From Spongospora subterranea (lineage: Eukaryota > Endomyxa > Phytomyxea > Plasmodiophorida > Plasmodiophoridae), in the NCBI GenBank assembly GCA_900404475.1, contig OUQQ01000046.1, forward strand, positions 1 to 57,260: a DNA stretch of 57,260 nt, given 5' to 3'. Positions 1 through 10,080 of the stretch are shown piece after piece. A program made the position numbers and the translations under genes. Within the stretch, counting starts at the first letter, position 1. Each line of letters starts with the position of its first letter. The notes below the pieces were generated by a model that did no database searches, was not told the DNA's origin, and saw only the letters and a program-made list of their open reading frames with translations.

Positions 1-123
1 GTCAAGAAGTACAAACGCCACCGCAGTCTACCAGAATCACTAATTGCGCAACTTGATTGATTTTGATGTCATTTTCTGCGCGCAGATAAAAACTGCGAGC
101 AATAATACAAAGTGCGTACGCAT
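1..123 (-). CDS. Possible secreted protein, partial at left edge
   Basis: Reading leftward from an ATG at 123, the first 16 residues (MRTHFVLLLAVFICAQ) look like a signal peptide, followed by a short basic stretch. The frame then stops, unless a short intron begins near position 20-35, where possible GT donors occur. The gene would run off the left edge. No family is recognised. A longer overlapping open frame (2-280) in another phase shows no domain. Confidence is low because only the leader is visible. Confidence 0.25.
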
Positions 124-307
124 TTTTTACAAAATCGATTTGAAACAATTGTCGAGTTAAGGTGTCCCGTACTGTAAATCGAGGGTCTCCAAGTGAAGGG
201 TATCGTATCGCCAAGTTGAATAGAAACCCCACTGGGACTGTTTCACGACTCACCACTGTACACAAACAGACACAACGCATTGACAGATATTAAATAAGTA
301 ACACAAA

Positions 308-395
308 GTCCGTACACTTTTGTTCGTTGACAGGCGACTGTGACTGAAGCACACGTCGCGTCGGCTGTGTCGCGCAACCTGCAAGCACGACCACG
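308..395 (+). repeat. Upstream module copy 1 (GTCGCGTCGG repeat)
   Basis: Contains GTCCGTACAC, TTGACAGGCGACTG, CACGTCGCGTCGGCTG and GCGCAACCTGCAAGCACGAC in this order. The same ordered blocks recur at 3377-3493, 6249-6310 and 6401-6490, always upstream of a member of the tandem secreted-protein family. It lies about 280 bp 5' of the first gene. A duplicated promoter or part of the duplicated segment is the simplest reading; binding by a factor is not shown. Confidence 0.6.
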
Positions 396-678
396 CCCAC
401 TAACCCATTTTTATGAACCTTTGTCGAATGATTGATGTTTTGATTGAAGATTGATCGTAATCTATAGGTTAGGGAAGTTTAGAGTATACATTCGGGCCTC
501 GTTAGTTTAAATAAGAACAGTCCGAAAAACCAGACTCTTATCAATACTTCAGATAAATTGAGATTGTCTTCATCTCGCATTGGTGTCTTCGCCTCAGTCG
601 GTTTCATAAGTCCGAGGAATTTTCTTCAGACCAGGTGAAAACAGGCAGTCAAACTACTACTTTTCTTGGACGAACGCC

Positions 679-1824
679 ATGTCTCCCAGTCTCATCATAA
701 TCTCGATCCTGGTTGCAGGCGCTTATGCAAAACATAAGTTCATCGACTTCATCCATACCCAAGCCGAACTAATATTTCAAGATCCTAAGATGGTTTACTG
801 CCCTTTTACAAATGAACCCATTATCAGTGACCCAGTCCACTTGTTTATTCAACTCGACCAGGTCTTACAGTATAAAGACAACCTGAAAAGCCAACCGACT
901 GTGAACCAAGTGGCCAAAGATCATTCAGAAACTTGGAACGACATCGTAGAACAGATTCGAATTCTCGATGAGCATCTCAGCCTAAAGTCTGCTGACAAAG
1001 ATGGAGTTCTCGATACATACGCTAAGGCCATCTTTTCATCAGTCGTACGCTTACTAGAACGATATGATACGAATGTGGACGTCGCCGTTCACAATCTTGC
1101 CTTTCTCCTTACAAGGTTCGCCACCAACCCCGAAGAGTTTCTTGACGTAACAGGTTTTCCTGAAGAAGATGACGGAATTCGTCGACCTTCTACCTCAGCC
1201 TCGATTCCGTCGATCCTTCTGTTGTTGGAAGCCAGACACTATATCAGTTCCCATTTCGACTATTATCAACAGCAATTCGAATCATTCTATTCTGACGCAG
1301 GTGCTCCCATGGTGATTGGGATAACCGGCAAGGGCTCAACCAAAAAAGATTTGGTACAACATATTCTTGGCGAACGCTATCTGTTTCTGATTACACCTCC
1401 GTTGCCCCATCATGGTCTTTACTTCAACGTGGTTTCAAGATTCGTCGACAATTGCCGAACAAAATGGGGCCTCCCGTCCCATGTGGCTGTGAATCTTGTG
1501 GCGTATCTGTCTGGCCTTGATGATAAACATAAGAACTATCTCAAATCAGGTTCAAATCTACCAGCGGCGCCCAGCCACCTCAAAGAAGACCCTTCTCCAT
1601 CATGGCATCCAGCCATTCCTGCGTTGCCACGTTCGCCATCGTTCATTGAGCTATCATTGCCATCGTCATCCAATGCCCATGTCAAAGACCGCCGCTCTCC
1701 TCGAGTCCCTGTATCTCCCCTGCTCCGGCAAATGAAGATGACCTGTCGCAGTACCGCCCATAAATACGAATCCCTCGATGACCTGGTCAAACAATCTCAA
1801 ACTTTTCCGGCTACAGTCTGTTAA
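679..1824 (+). CDS. Secreted Pro/Ser-tailed family protein, paralog 1
   Basis: Intronless 381-residue protein. Residues 1-17 form a hydrophobic signal peptide ending in GAYA, predicting secretion. The middle (about 20-300) looks alpha-helical with no recognised domain. The last 80 residues are rich in Pro, Ser and basic residues and end with a conserved block (HKYESLDDLVKQS). Two downstream genes encode clear paralogs. This copy is the most divergent: it lacks the central block containing CLSDGDIDK and the Cys-rich WYCEECEKC segment seen in paralog 2. The ATG is chosen because the signal peptide begins there and the paralogs start at the matching place. Function unknown; the family may be lineage-specific. 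Confidence 0.75.
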   Translation: MSPSLIIISILVAGAYAKHKFIDFIHTQAELIFQDPKMVYCPFTNEPIISDPVHLFIQLDQVLQYKDNLKSQPTVNQVAKDHSETWNDIVEQIRILDEHLSLKSADKDGVLDTYAKAIFSSVVRLLERYDTNVDVAVHNLAFLLTRFATNPEEFLDVTGFPEEDDGIRRPSTSASIPSILLLLEARHYISSHFDYYQQQFESFYSDAGAPMVIGITGKGSTKKDLVQHILGERYLFLITPPLPHHGLYFNVVSRFVDNCRTKWGLPSHVAVNLVAYLSGLDDKHKNYLKSGSNLPAAPSHLKEDPSPSWHPAIPALPRSPSFIELSLPSSSNAHVKDRRSPRVPVSPLLRQMKMTCRSTAHKYESLDDLVKQSQTFPATVC

Positions 1825-3376
1825 TTACATCAGTCTTGCTCTTCTCATAGCGCACAATAGACAGAATCACAATCGATATTCACAAAGCACCGCTTCATCT
1901 CAAAATACATTAATATATTTAATGTTCCCTTATGATAACCAGAATTTCTTACAGAGTAAACAGCGGAACCGGCGACGACATCTAAAGTTAAACCTCGCTG
2001 ATCCCTAAATGTCCAAACTTTTAGCATGCCAAAGACGAGCGTGACGAGAGGCGCGAAGACCGAATACGGGAGGAAGCGCGATTAAAAAGACTGGAACGGG
2101 AAGAAACAGCCAATCGCCGCGAGCAGATAATGATGATGTTGCAAAATGATAATGTATTACATTATTCGGATTAATTTATAAGCATGCTTCGTATCTGGCT
2201 GATGCCAATACGTCTACATCGATAGTTGTACAAACGGTAAGTGTTATTTAGTATCAGCCCTCGCGTATGAGGATTGAAAGGATCGGAGAAATAATTGATC
2301 AGAAAGCCCGGTTCAGCCGTTAGTACTGCTTCCAACCATTTATACCAGAGATGGGCAGGAATCTATGCGTCCCCTTGCCCGGGTTTGGTATATGGGGTTG
2401 ATGGAAATCCCTGCTTTGGCTTTTCATCCACGGTCAGTTGCTTGCGTCCGGAATGATCCGATCTCATCCAAATCTAGGCGGCAATGGGGGTATGTTTTAT
2501 GGATGTTTTGTTAAGGTAAGGTTTCAAACATATGCAGCTGGCTGATTACACGGCCCGCTAATCGGATTCTGCAATTTTGCAGAATGGTTGACAATTTTAA
2601 AGGTATTTGATTTCTAAGTGAATTCACGTTTGGATTCTGTCATACCATCTCTGGCCATGTCAGCCGCTAGCTGCATCTATATGAGATAGTCTTGTTTTTC
2701 CTTCGTAGCTGATAACAGCCAAAATCAAGATCAATGTCAATAATTTCCAGTTCAATAAACATAGTCATTACGTAGTCTGAGGATCCCTCTAGGAAGAAAT
2801 TTCTGATAAAAACCCCAGTGGACTGGGTTTCGAACTCGCTAGGCTCGTTTTGAGCTTTGAAGAATTGTCAGATAATGCAGAACCAGTGCCCAGTATAGCA
2901 TTTATTAGGAAGAACAGAGTGGTGGATGAAGTCGTGGAACTGTTGCTGCACTGCTTTAGCGATATTTCCACGGTTCAACCCCAGATTCAAGCAATTTGCT
3001 GTGTTTGCCCTTTATATTGTAATGATAAGCGCGCTCTTGACACCCATGGACTCAATTCACGATGATTTTTTTAGGACAATTGGAACAGGTGGAACATTCT
3101 TCAAAAAAAAAAAACGAATTTCCAAACCACAGTGGATGTAGTGTGGATGCTCAGATGCAACTGAGACTTGACTGTAATCGTACAGTGTCGTGCACAGGTC
3201 ACAAGACTCCGTTCCAATCCGTTGAGAATCGGTGACCCGAACGACTCGCCGACCTGGATCAGGACGACCGTGGGTGTACAGTACATCTTACTTAGGTGCA
3301 TGAAACTGCGAAGTCCTGCCTGCCAGTAAAAGAACTGTACCGTATAAATACCGTTTCCTTGCCTTCGTGTCCCGGT
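1825..3376. other. Spacer between paralogs 1 and 2
   Basis: No gene is recognised. Positions about 2027-2172 hold an open stretch with a good acceptor (CTTTTAG) that would encode a very charged Arg/Glu-rich helix ending LHYSD and a stop. It may be the 3' exon of a degraded gene or transposon-associated protein. An A12 tract sits near 3100. The rest shows no coding signal I can support. This spacer does not match the spacer between paralogs 2 and 3. Confidence 0.4.
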
Positions 3377-3493
3377 GTCCGTACACTATTGTGTTGACTG
3401 ACTGGTTGACTGAAAGCACGCGTCGCGTCGGCTGAGGAACCCTTGTCACGCCCTTGTCAATGTCAGCGCAACCTGTCAGCACGACACATGACA
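3377..3493 (+). repeat. Upstream module copy 2
   Basis: Carries GTCCGTACAC, GTTGACTGAAAGCACG, CGTCGCGTCGGCTG, TTGTCAATGTCAGCGCAACC and TGTCAGCACGAC. It is followed at about 3538 by CAAAATGATCCATA, which also follows the copies upstream of paralog 3. It lies 280-400 bp upstream of paralog 2. Confidence 0.65.
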
Positions 3494-3771
3494 CGTCCAA
3501 ACAAAACAGCTTAGGGGACATGTCAATGTGTTCTAGCAAAATGATCCATACGTTTGAGTTTATTGTGAGCTAACAGTGGCAAAGTGTACATATCACCATG
3601 TGTAGGCCTCGTTTAGTGTACATACATTAACAGCAAAAACAGGTTCTTATTCACAATTCAGATTTTTCAAGGGTTGTCCTCATCTCGCCTATCATTATCC
3701 GCGGGGATTGATAAGTCCGAAGAACTTATCGCTGAACTCAAACTACATCAATCACTTTACAGAAGCAAGCC

Positions 3772-4968
3772 ATGGCCACCAGTTTCATCATAATCTCGAT
3801 CCTAATTGCAGGCGCTTATGCAAATCATATCGAAACCTTCATTCATAATCAAGCCAATCGTGTTTTTCAGAAGGGGTCTACAGCTGTTTACTTCCCTTTC
3901 AAAGATGGATCCATTACCGCTGACCGAGACCGGTTTGTTATTCAGCTTGACCAGGTTCTACAGTTCGAAGGCACTCCGAAAGGCCAACCGACGGTGATGA
4001 GCGTGGCCAAACTTCATTCAAAGTCCTGGAACACAATCGTAGAACAGATTCTGATTTTCGATAAGCATCTCAGGCCGAAGTCGTGTCTCAGCGATGGAGA
4101 TATCGATAAGGATCTCAGCGGAATGACGGCTGAAAGCGCTAAAGTCGCCGTGGACACATTATCATCACTTATCGGTTTACTAGGCGGCAAGGATAAGAAT
4201 GTGGACTTAGCCGTTCACCATCTCGCCATCCTCCTCACTAGTTTCGCCACCAACCCCGAAAAGTTTCTTGAAATGACAGACTTCCCCGAAGATGTTCCAG
4301 TTGCTACCTCGGTCATCCCGATTTCCGTTTTGGTGATGGAAACCAGGCAATATATCAGCTCCCATAGCGCTTTTTATCAACAGCAATTCGGTAATTTTTT
4401 TTCTGACGCAGATGTTCCCATAACGAATCGTATTATGGTCAAAGATCTAACCAAGCGGAATCTGCAACAGGAAATTCTTCGCGAACCCGATCTGTATACG
4501 TTAGGATTTGTGCTGCCTCCTCAGGGTCTTGTTCACTTTCTGTGCATTAGATTGGTCAACACATGCCGTTTTAAATGGGGCATGTCGTCTCATGCTGCTG
4601 TAAACTTAGTGGCGTATCTGTCTTGGTATTGTGAAGAGTGCGAGAAGTGTCACAAATCAGATCCGAATCTCGCAACGGCGCCCTATCGCCTTAAGCAAAA
4701 CCCCTCTCCATCGTGGCATCCAGCCGCCCCTTTGCCACGTTCGCCATCGTTTGTTGGGCAACCCTTGCCATTGCCAGTGAATGCCCCGGTCAAGTTGCAA
4801 TCCTCGCCATCGTCATCGAATCTCCATGTCAAGGTCCCCCGATCTCCTCGAAGCCCTGGTTCTTCACAGCTCTCGACGAAGAGGTCTTGTCCCGATACCA
4901 CTCATACATACGAATCCTTTGATGATCTGGTTGGTAATTCTCCAACTGATACGGTTACAGTGGATTGA
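3772..4968 (+). CDS. Secreted Pro/Ser-tailed family protein, paralog 2
   Basis: Intronless, 398 residues. Signal peptide MATSFIIISILIAGAYA, probably cleaved before NH. A helical middle region carries CLSDGDIDK (about 105-113) and a Cys-rich WYCEECEKCH segment (about 285-295). A Pro/Ser/Lys-rich tail of about 90 residues ends with HTYESFDDLVGNS. The start context GCCATGGCC is shared with paralog 3. Start-to-start distance to paralog 3 is 2,962 bp and both flanks are similar, so the pair arose by segmental tandem duplication. The even number of Cys in the Cys-rich segment could form disulfides in a secreted protein (inference). Family not recognised. Confidence 0.8.
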   Translation: MATSFIIISILIAGAYANHIETFIHNQANRVFQKGSTAVYFPFKDGSITADRDRFVIQLDQVLQFEGTPKGQPTVMSVAKLHSKSWNTIVEQILIFDKHLRPKSCLSDGDIDKDLSGMTAESAKVAVDTLSSLIGLLGGKDKNVDLAVHHLAILLTSFATNPEKFLEMTDFPEDVPVATSVIPISVLVMETRQYISSHSAFYQQQFGNFFSDADVPITNRIMVKDLTKRNLQQEILREPDLYTLGFVLPPQGLVHFLCIRLVNTCRFKWGMSSHAAVNLVAYLSWYCEECEKCHKSDPNLATAPYRLKQNPSPSWHPAAPLPRSPSFVGQPLPLPVNAPVKLQSSPSSSNLHVKVPRSPRSPGSSQLSTKRSCPDTTHTYESFDDLVGNSPTDTVTVD

Positions 4969-6248
4969 TTCTACTATTTCTGTCTTGTTCTTCCTCCGTA
5001 GACAATAGGCAACATCGCGATCAGCATTCACTAATTCTTACTCAATACATCAATTATCCCATATCTGATATCCAGAACCTCCAACTGAGTCAAAAGCGCA
5101 ACGGTGTTGAGCAACAACCCCTCGAGTTTGCGATTGTATAACTTACACGAAGGAAATCACTGAAAAGAGTTTTGACAATCATCTATCCGGTGTTTCTCAC
5201 GATTTCTTTTTGTAACAATCGTGGAAAGGACGAGCTTAGTAGATAATATGTATTCATATTTCAACTATCTGGGGCAACGAATTTATATTTGATCTAAGGC
5301 TGATACTATTATCTTTTTGGGGTTTTGTACGATCTTCAAACCTGTTCGAACAGACCCAGGAAGCCTCCTGGTGCGGTTACAGACAGCGATTAGATTGAAC
5401 ACACGCCGATACCTCACCAGACTCGAGAACAGAACGTGAAATGGGCTGACGATTTCTTCGATGAAATTCGTACAAGATCAACGGGAGTGCCAACTGGTGA
5501 AAGCTAGCATCTTATCTTTCTGTGTACTCACTACCTATCAGTTCAAAATGCTTTATTGCCCTTCAACTTGATTGAGGTGCAGATCGACTGTATCCCAAAA
5601 ATCGAAACTGCATGAGCAATTCAACAATAATTACTCGGTAGATACAGCAGCCCATCGGAAAATTTACACAACGAGCAATACGTTGTCTTGGTCAAACCGA
5701 GTTTATAAGTACCTCTTGGGCTTTGTTTCTATTATTATTCGTGAAGTGTAGTTCAAAAAATGCACTTCTAGAAAACGCGACAACAATGGTCTGTCCGTTT
5801 CCAACTTTGGTTTGTGATTTTCATGCATCCGCCGACATTTCCTTGTTTTACCGGATGAAATGTTGTGCGGTGCATGTGTGCTCCTACTGCAGCTCGGGAG
5901 CTATTCAAAATCGTTCAATCGGTAGATTCAAGAACTTGCAGTATCAAATGCGCATGTGTGATCGCCAACAGACCCCCCCGTGAGAAATAGCCCCTGTTTG
6001 AAATATATTTCTATCTGCTTCAAGTTTATCTCATCATCTTCAAGTTTGTTCTCCTTGGTAATACAGCACCGAACCTCCAGGACTGCATGCGCAAAAGATT
6101 CCCAATACGTGGTAAGCCGGAACGACACCATGTTTTACCGAAGGATTACAGTACCAGCAGAAGTTCAACAAGGTTCGGAATTCGAAAAAACGGACTCAAA
6201 AAAGCAAAATAGAGTCTATTCGTGCGACCGTCGCCAAACGCCACCGAA
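4969..6248. other. Spacer between paralogs 2 and 3, duplicated 3' flank
   Basis: The first 150-200 bp after the stop matches the 3' flank of paralog 3: both contain CAACATCGCGATCA, ATATCCAGAACCTCCAACTG and GAGCAACAAC. Further similarity (for example CACTGAAAAGAGTTTT) extends to about 5,700, matching about 8,080-8,600. No gene recognised; a 5,723-5,983 open frame has no domain and no paralog. Confidence 0.5.
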
Positions 6249-6310
6249 GCGTCGCGTCGGCTATGAGGTAGCGTATCAATGTCAGCGCAACCTGCCAGCA
6301 CAACACGGAC
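6249..6310 (+). repeat. Upstream module copy 3 (partial)
   Basis: Contains AAGCGTCGCGTCGGCT, TATCAATGTCAGCGCAACCT and GCCAGCACAACACG. It is followed by CAAAAATGATCCATAAC near 6346. It lacks the GTCCGTACAC block. It lies about 150 bp upstream of copy 4, giving paralog 3 a doubled module. Confidence 0.6.
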
Positions 6311-6400
6311 ACTGAACGTCCACAGACAAGCCACCAAGTACTGTACAAAAATGATCCATAACTGTGAAGATTTGTTTGCCACTGCCAGGGTCGATCCCTG

Positions 6401-6490
6401 TCCGTACACTTTTGACAGGCGACTGAAAGCACGCGTCGCGTCGGCTGTTGGGGCCACTTGTCAATGTCAGCGCAAACCTGTCTCTTGACG
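6401..6490 (+). repeat. Upstream module copy 4
   Basis: Contains TCCGTACAC, TTGACAGGCGACTGAAAG, CACGCGTCGCGTCGGCTG and TTGTCAATGTCAGCGCAAAC. It is followed at about 6525 by CAAAATGATCCATAACA. It lies about 245-330 bp upstream of the paralog 3 start. Confidence 0.65.
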
Positions 6491-6733
6491 ACAGACCCTT
6501 ATATTAGGGGACGTGCCAGTGGACAAAATGATCCATAACAAGATATTTTTGTAATATTACAGTGCGATGTGTACATATGAGCATGTGTGTACGCCTGGTC
6601 AAAATCTCAGACATAGGTTGTCCTCATCTCGCATATCATTTTCGCGTTGAATGTTTGCCGTAAGTCCGAAGAACTATCGCTAGACAAACCTTGTTTTTGT
6701 GTACCCAACAACATGACTTTACAAAAGAAAGCC

Positions 6734-7879
6734 ATGGCCCTCAGTTTCATCACAATCACGATCCTAATTGCAGGAGCTTATGCAAATCATATCGAAACCT
6801 TTATCCAAAATCAAGCCAGTCTGATTTTTCAAGAGGATTTCAAAGCTGTTTACAGCCCTTTTACTGATGCACGGATCGCTGACCGAGAACGGTTGTTTAT
6901 TCAGATCGACCAGGTTCTACAGTTCAAAAGCAGGTTGAGCGGCTTAGTGACGGTGAAGAGCGTGGCCAAACATAATTCAGAGTCCTGGAACAAAATTGTA
7001 GAACAGATTCTGATTCTCGATAAGCATCTCAGGCCGACGTCGTGTCTCAGCGATGGAGATATCGATAAAAATCTCAGCGGAATGACGGCTGAAAGCGTTG
7101 AAGTCGCCGTGGACACATTATCATCACTGATAGGTTTACTAGGCGGCAAGGATAAGAATGTGAATTTAGCCGTTCACTATTTCGCCATCCTCCTCACTAG
7201 TTTCGTCACCAACCCCGACGAACTTCTTGACATAACAGATCGTCCTGAAGACGTTGACGATATACATCCAGTTTCTACCTCGGTCATCCCGTCTTTCATT
7301 CTGGTTTTGGAAACCAGGCAATATATCAGCTCCCATAGCGCCTATTATCAACAGCAATACCGTAAATTCTTTTCTGATGCGGATGTTCCCATAACGGATC
7401 GTAAGGTGGCCAAGGGTAAAACCAAGCGGGATCTGGAAGAGGATATTCTTCGCGAACCCGATCTGTGTACGTTAGGACTTGTGGTCCCCCCTTTGGGTTT
7501 TATCCACTGTTTGTGCACTAGATTGGTCAACACATGCCGTTTAAAATGGGGCATGTCGTCTCATGCTGCTGTAAACTTAGTGGCGTATCTGTCTTGGTAT
7601 TGTGAAGAGCGCAAGAAGGGTCTTAAATCAGGTCCGAATCTCGCAAAGGCACCTTATCTCCTTGAGCAGAACCCCGCTCCATCATGGCCTAGAGCCGCCC
7701 CTTCGCCACGTTCGCCTTTGTGGTTATCGAATCTCCATGTCAAAATCCCGCGATTTCCTCGAAGCCCTGGTTCTCCACAGCTCCCGACGAAGAAGTCTTG
7801 TCCCGATACCGCTCACACATACGAATCCTTCGATGATCTGTTCAAAACTGCTCCAACTGATACGATTACAGTCAATTGA
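6734..7879 (+). CDS. Secreted Pro/Ser-tailed family protein, paralog 3
   Basis: Intronless, 381 residues from the ATG at 6734. The open frame extends 29 codons further upstream, but only the 6734 ATG aligns with paralog 2 (same GCCATGGCC context) and places the signal peptide MALSFITITILIAGAYA at the N-terminus. Closest to paralog 2: shared CLSDGDIDK block, LLGGKDKNV, SSHAAVNLVAYLSWYCEE and tail motif HTYESFDDL. The Cys cluster after WYCEE is partly lost (ERKKG replaces ECEKC), and the Pro-rich tail is shorter. Function unknown; predicted secreted. Confidence 0.8.
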   Translation: MALSFITITILIAGAYANHIETFIQNQASLIFQEDFKAVYSPFTDARIADRERLFIQIDQVLQFKSRLSGLVTVKSVAKHNSESWNKIVEQILILDKHLRPTSCLSDGDIDKNLSGMTAESVEVAVDTLSSLIGLLGGKDKNVNLAVHYFAILLTSFVTNPDELLDITDRPEDVDDIHPVSTSVIPSFILVLETRQYISSHSAYYQQQYRKFFSDADVPITDRKVAKGKTKRDLEEDILREPDLCTLGLVVPPLGFIHCLCTRLVNTCRLKWGMSSHAAVNLVAYLSWYCEERKKGLKSGPNLAKAPYLLEQNPAPSWPRAAPSPRSPLWLSNLHVKIPRFPRSPGSPQLPTKKSCPDTAHTYESFDDLFKTAPTDTITVN

Positions 7880-8969
7880 TTCCACTACGTGTGTCTTGAT
7901 CTTCCTTGGTAGCCAAATATATGCAACATCGCGATCAACATTCACTAAATTTACATAGTCAATAGATCAATTATCTCCATTTTTATATCCAGAACCTCCA
8001 ACTGAGGCAAAAGCGGAACGGGCTGGAGCAACAACTCCCTGATGTAGTAATTGTGTAACTTGCGCGAAGGAAATCACTGAAAAGAGTTTTCACAACCATC
8101 GATCCAGATTTTCTCTCGCGATTTCTCTTTGTGGCAAGCGTGGGGAATTTTCAACAAACGAGCTCTCGTAGACAATGTGCATTCATATTTTAACCCATCT
8201 GGGCAACGAATCTAGACTGACACTGTCATTTTGTTGAGTTCAATATCGAACGGGCTCAGGGACCTTCTGGGAAGGTTATAGAAAGCGACCACGATAGAAC
8301 GATTTCGAACGACCGCCGATACGCTCAGAAAGCCTTATGATGTCTCGACAAACAGAACCAGACCTGTGAACAAAACGTGGAATGGCCTTCGAGGAACCTG
8401 TATAAGCAACTGGGGCACCAACTGGTGAGAGCTTAGCATCTAACTTATCTTACAGTTCGATTTACTCTTGTGTCTCTCAACTTGATTGAGCTGCAGATTT
8501 GGTGATACAGCAGCCAGGCAACATATTTCAAACGAGCCATACGTTTTTCGTCAAACCGAGTGTATCCTTGGTCTTTGTTTGTTGTGTTATCTGTAAAGGC
8601 TACTTAAAGATGCATTTCATCAAACAGCGTGGACGAAAATAGTCTGTCCTCTTTTTCAACATTATTTTGTATTTTTCACGCTCCCTCGTTTTTCTGGCCT
8701 TCACATCAGCAGCAATTCTTCCTTGTTCGAAGCCTACTTAGCTAGACGTCATCTACGCGAATAATGTGCAAACAGCAAAATTCTCTGCAATCTGCATTCC
8801 AGCGCCGTGTCGCTGTTTTCTGCAGTTGAATTATTTGAAGAAGCTCTGTAGAACGGCATCATGCTCTTCATCATTGAGGGTACTCGTAACTGGCGCAATT
8901 CGGGCACTGTTCAAATAGGTCATGTGCTTTGCGTCTCCAGAGTGCTCCTGTTGCGATTAGATCATGCCC
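7880..8969. other. 3' flank of paralog 3, no gene seen
   Basis: The first several hundred bases repeat the flank downstream of paralog 2. No open frame with a recognisable product. It marks the right end of the duplicated segment at about 8,600-8,650. Confidence 0.4.
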
Positions 8970-9330
8970 CTACTCAGGGGTCAGCGTTCTATAACGCATC
9001 TCTCTGGCCTTGACATCAATGATTAAAATTGTCTCCTGGAATCCATTCAAAATAGTCTCCAGTGATACTTTGATGAAATCGCATGGCCATCTTGACCTGT
9101 CGATAATTTCTTTGCCGAAGTTGAATAACTTAGCGCAACTGAATGTATCGCAATGGCCTTTGAGCTCAGGGTCTCGGGATGCCCTGCCGGATCGCTGAAC
9201 ATAATCACTCGGCGAGGAAAACATCCCCTCATCAATGATCAGTCCAAAGTCGAGGCGATTAACGCCCAGGCCAAACGCAATCGTGGCGACCATTATTGCT
9301 GTCGAACATCTGGAGTAATCCTAACATTCT
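8970..9330 (-). pseudogene. RecQ-like helicase fragment
   Basis: Reading leftward from about 9330, a peptide beginning CSTAIMVATIAFGLGVNR continues to PSDYVQRSGRASRD. This matches helicase motifs V and VI of the RecQ family (family pattern AFGMGI... and QETGRAGRDG), with the motif VI arginines kept. Only this part of helicase domain 2 is present: no Walker A, DEAH box or HRDC domain is visible nearby, and the frame ends at 8970. An acceptor-like TTAG lies just before the segment. RecQ-like fragments are often carried by transposons. Best read as a decayed or captured fragment; a 3' exon of a split gene is less likely. Confidence 0.55.
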
Positions 9331-10080
9331 GGATTGAGTCGAAGATCTTCAAAGTGATCTGATAATTGAACCCTCCCGGGAAGAGGTGATTATACAAATA
9401 CTTATTGTCGAAATTAACGCATTCTTGTTAAATGCACCTCCGAAGTTTCTTCGGTTATTTAATCCCGAACCTTGAAAACAAAACGAAAAGCATCAACAGC
9501 ATCGACAATACGGAAACTGACCCCGCCAATGTCCAAAAAGTATTTCTCATTTTTCTTTCAAGTTATTAGTACGATCTTCTGTTGATTTTACCAAAAACGT
9601 GGTGTTGATTTCTTTTCTTGGGATCACTTATACCAACTGCACGATGCACGTGATCCACGTCGTAAAATGATCCTCGGCATCGTCTGACTCAGACATTATG
9701 GATCGGTCTGTTTCAGTGACCTTTGTCGATAATAAGGTTGTCGGTTGTGGGCCAGTCGTGACAAATGCTAAACCTAACCGCGATGATTGAGGCATTGTCA
9801 TTGAATTTCGAACAGATTCAATAGATGATGAGATAATATCACGTGTTGAACCCATTGGACGCAGTGTCGGGTGGGCAAATTGCCTTCCGATATTAGATCG
9901 GAAGAGAATCGCGAGTACCGCGATCAGTGGATCAAATCTGGTGCTGTGGTGAAGTGGAGTGTGTGGACCGGTTCTAGAAGGGCCAAATATCCAGGAACCA
10001 AAGTCAGATTGTGAATTGATCGGGTTCATATTGATGATCAAATATCATGTCGTCAAGACCCATCATGAACCAGTAAATCA
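9331..10080. other. Region upstream of the 7TM gene, nothing certain
   Basis: An antisense frame (9628-10041, -) is open but has no domain, no hydrophobic or repeat structure, and lies directly upstream of the 7TM start. I do not call it. The rest is AT-rich without coding signal. Confidence 0.35.

Noticed and set aside
9628..10041. 137-codon minus-strand open frame
   Set aside because: No domain, signal peptide or family features; it lies in the 5' flank of the 7TM gene and is best explained as chance.
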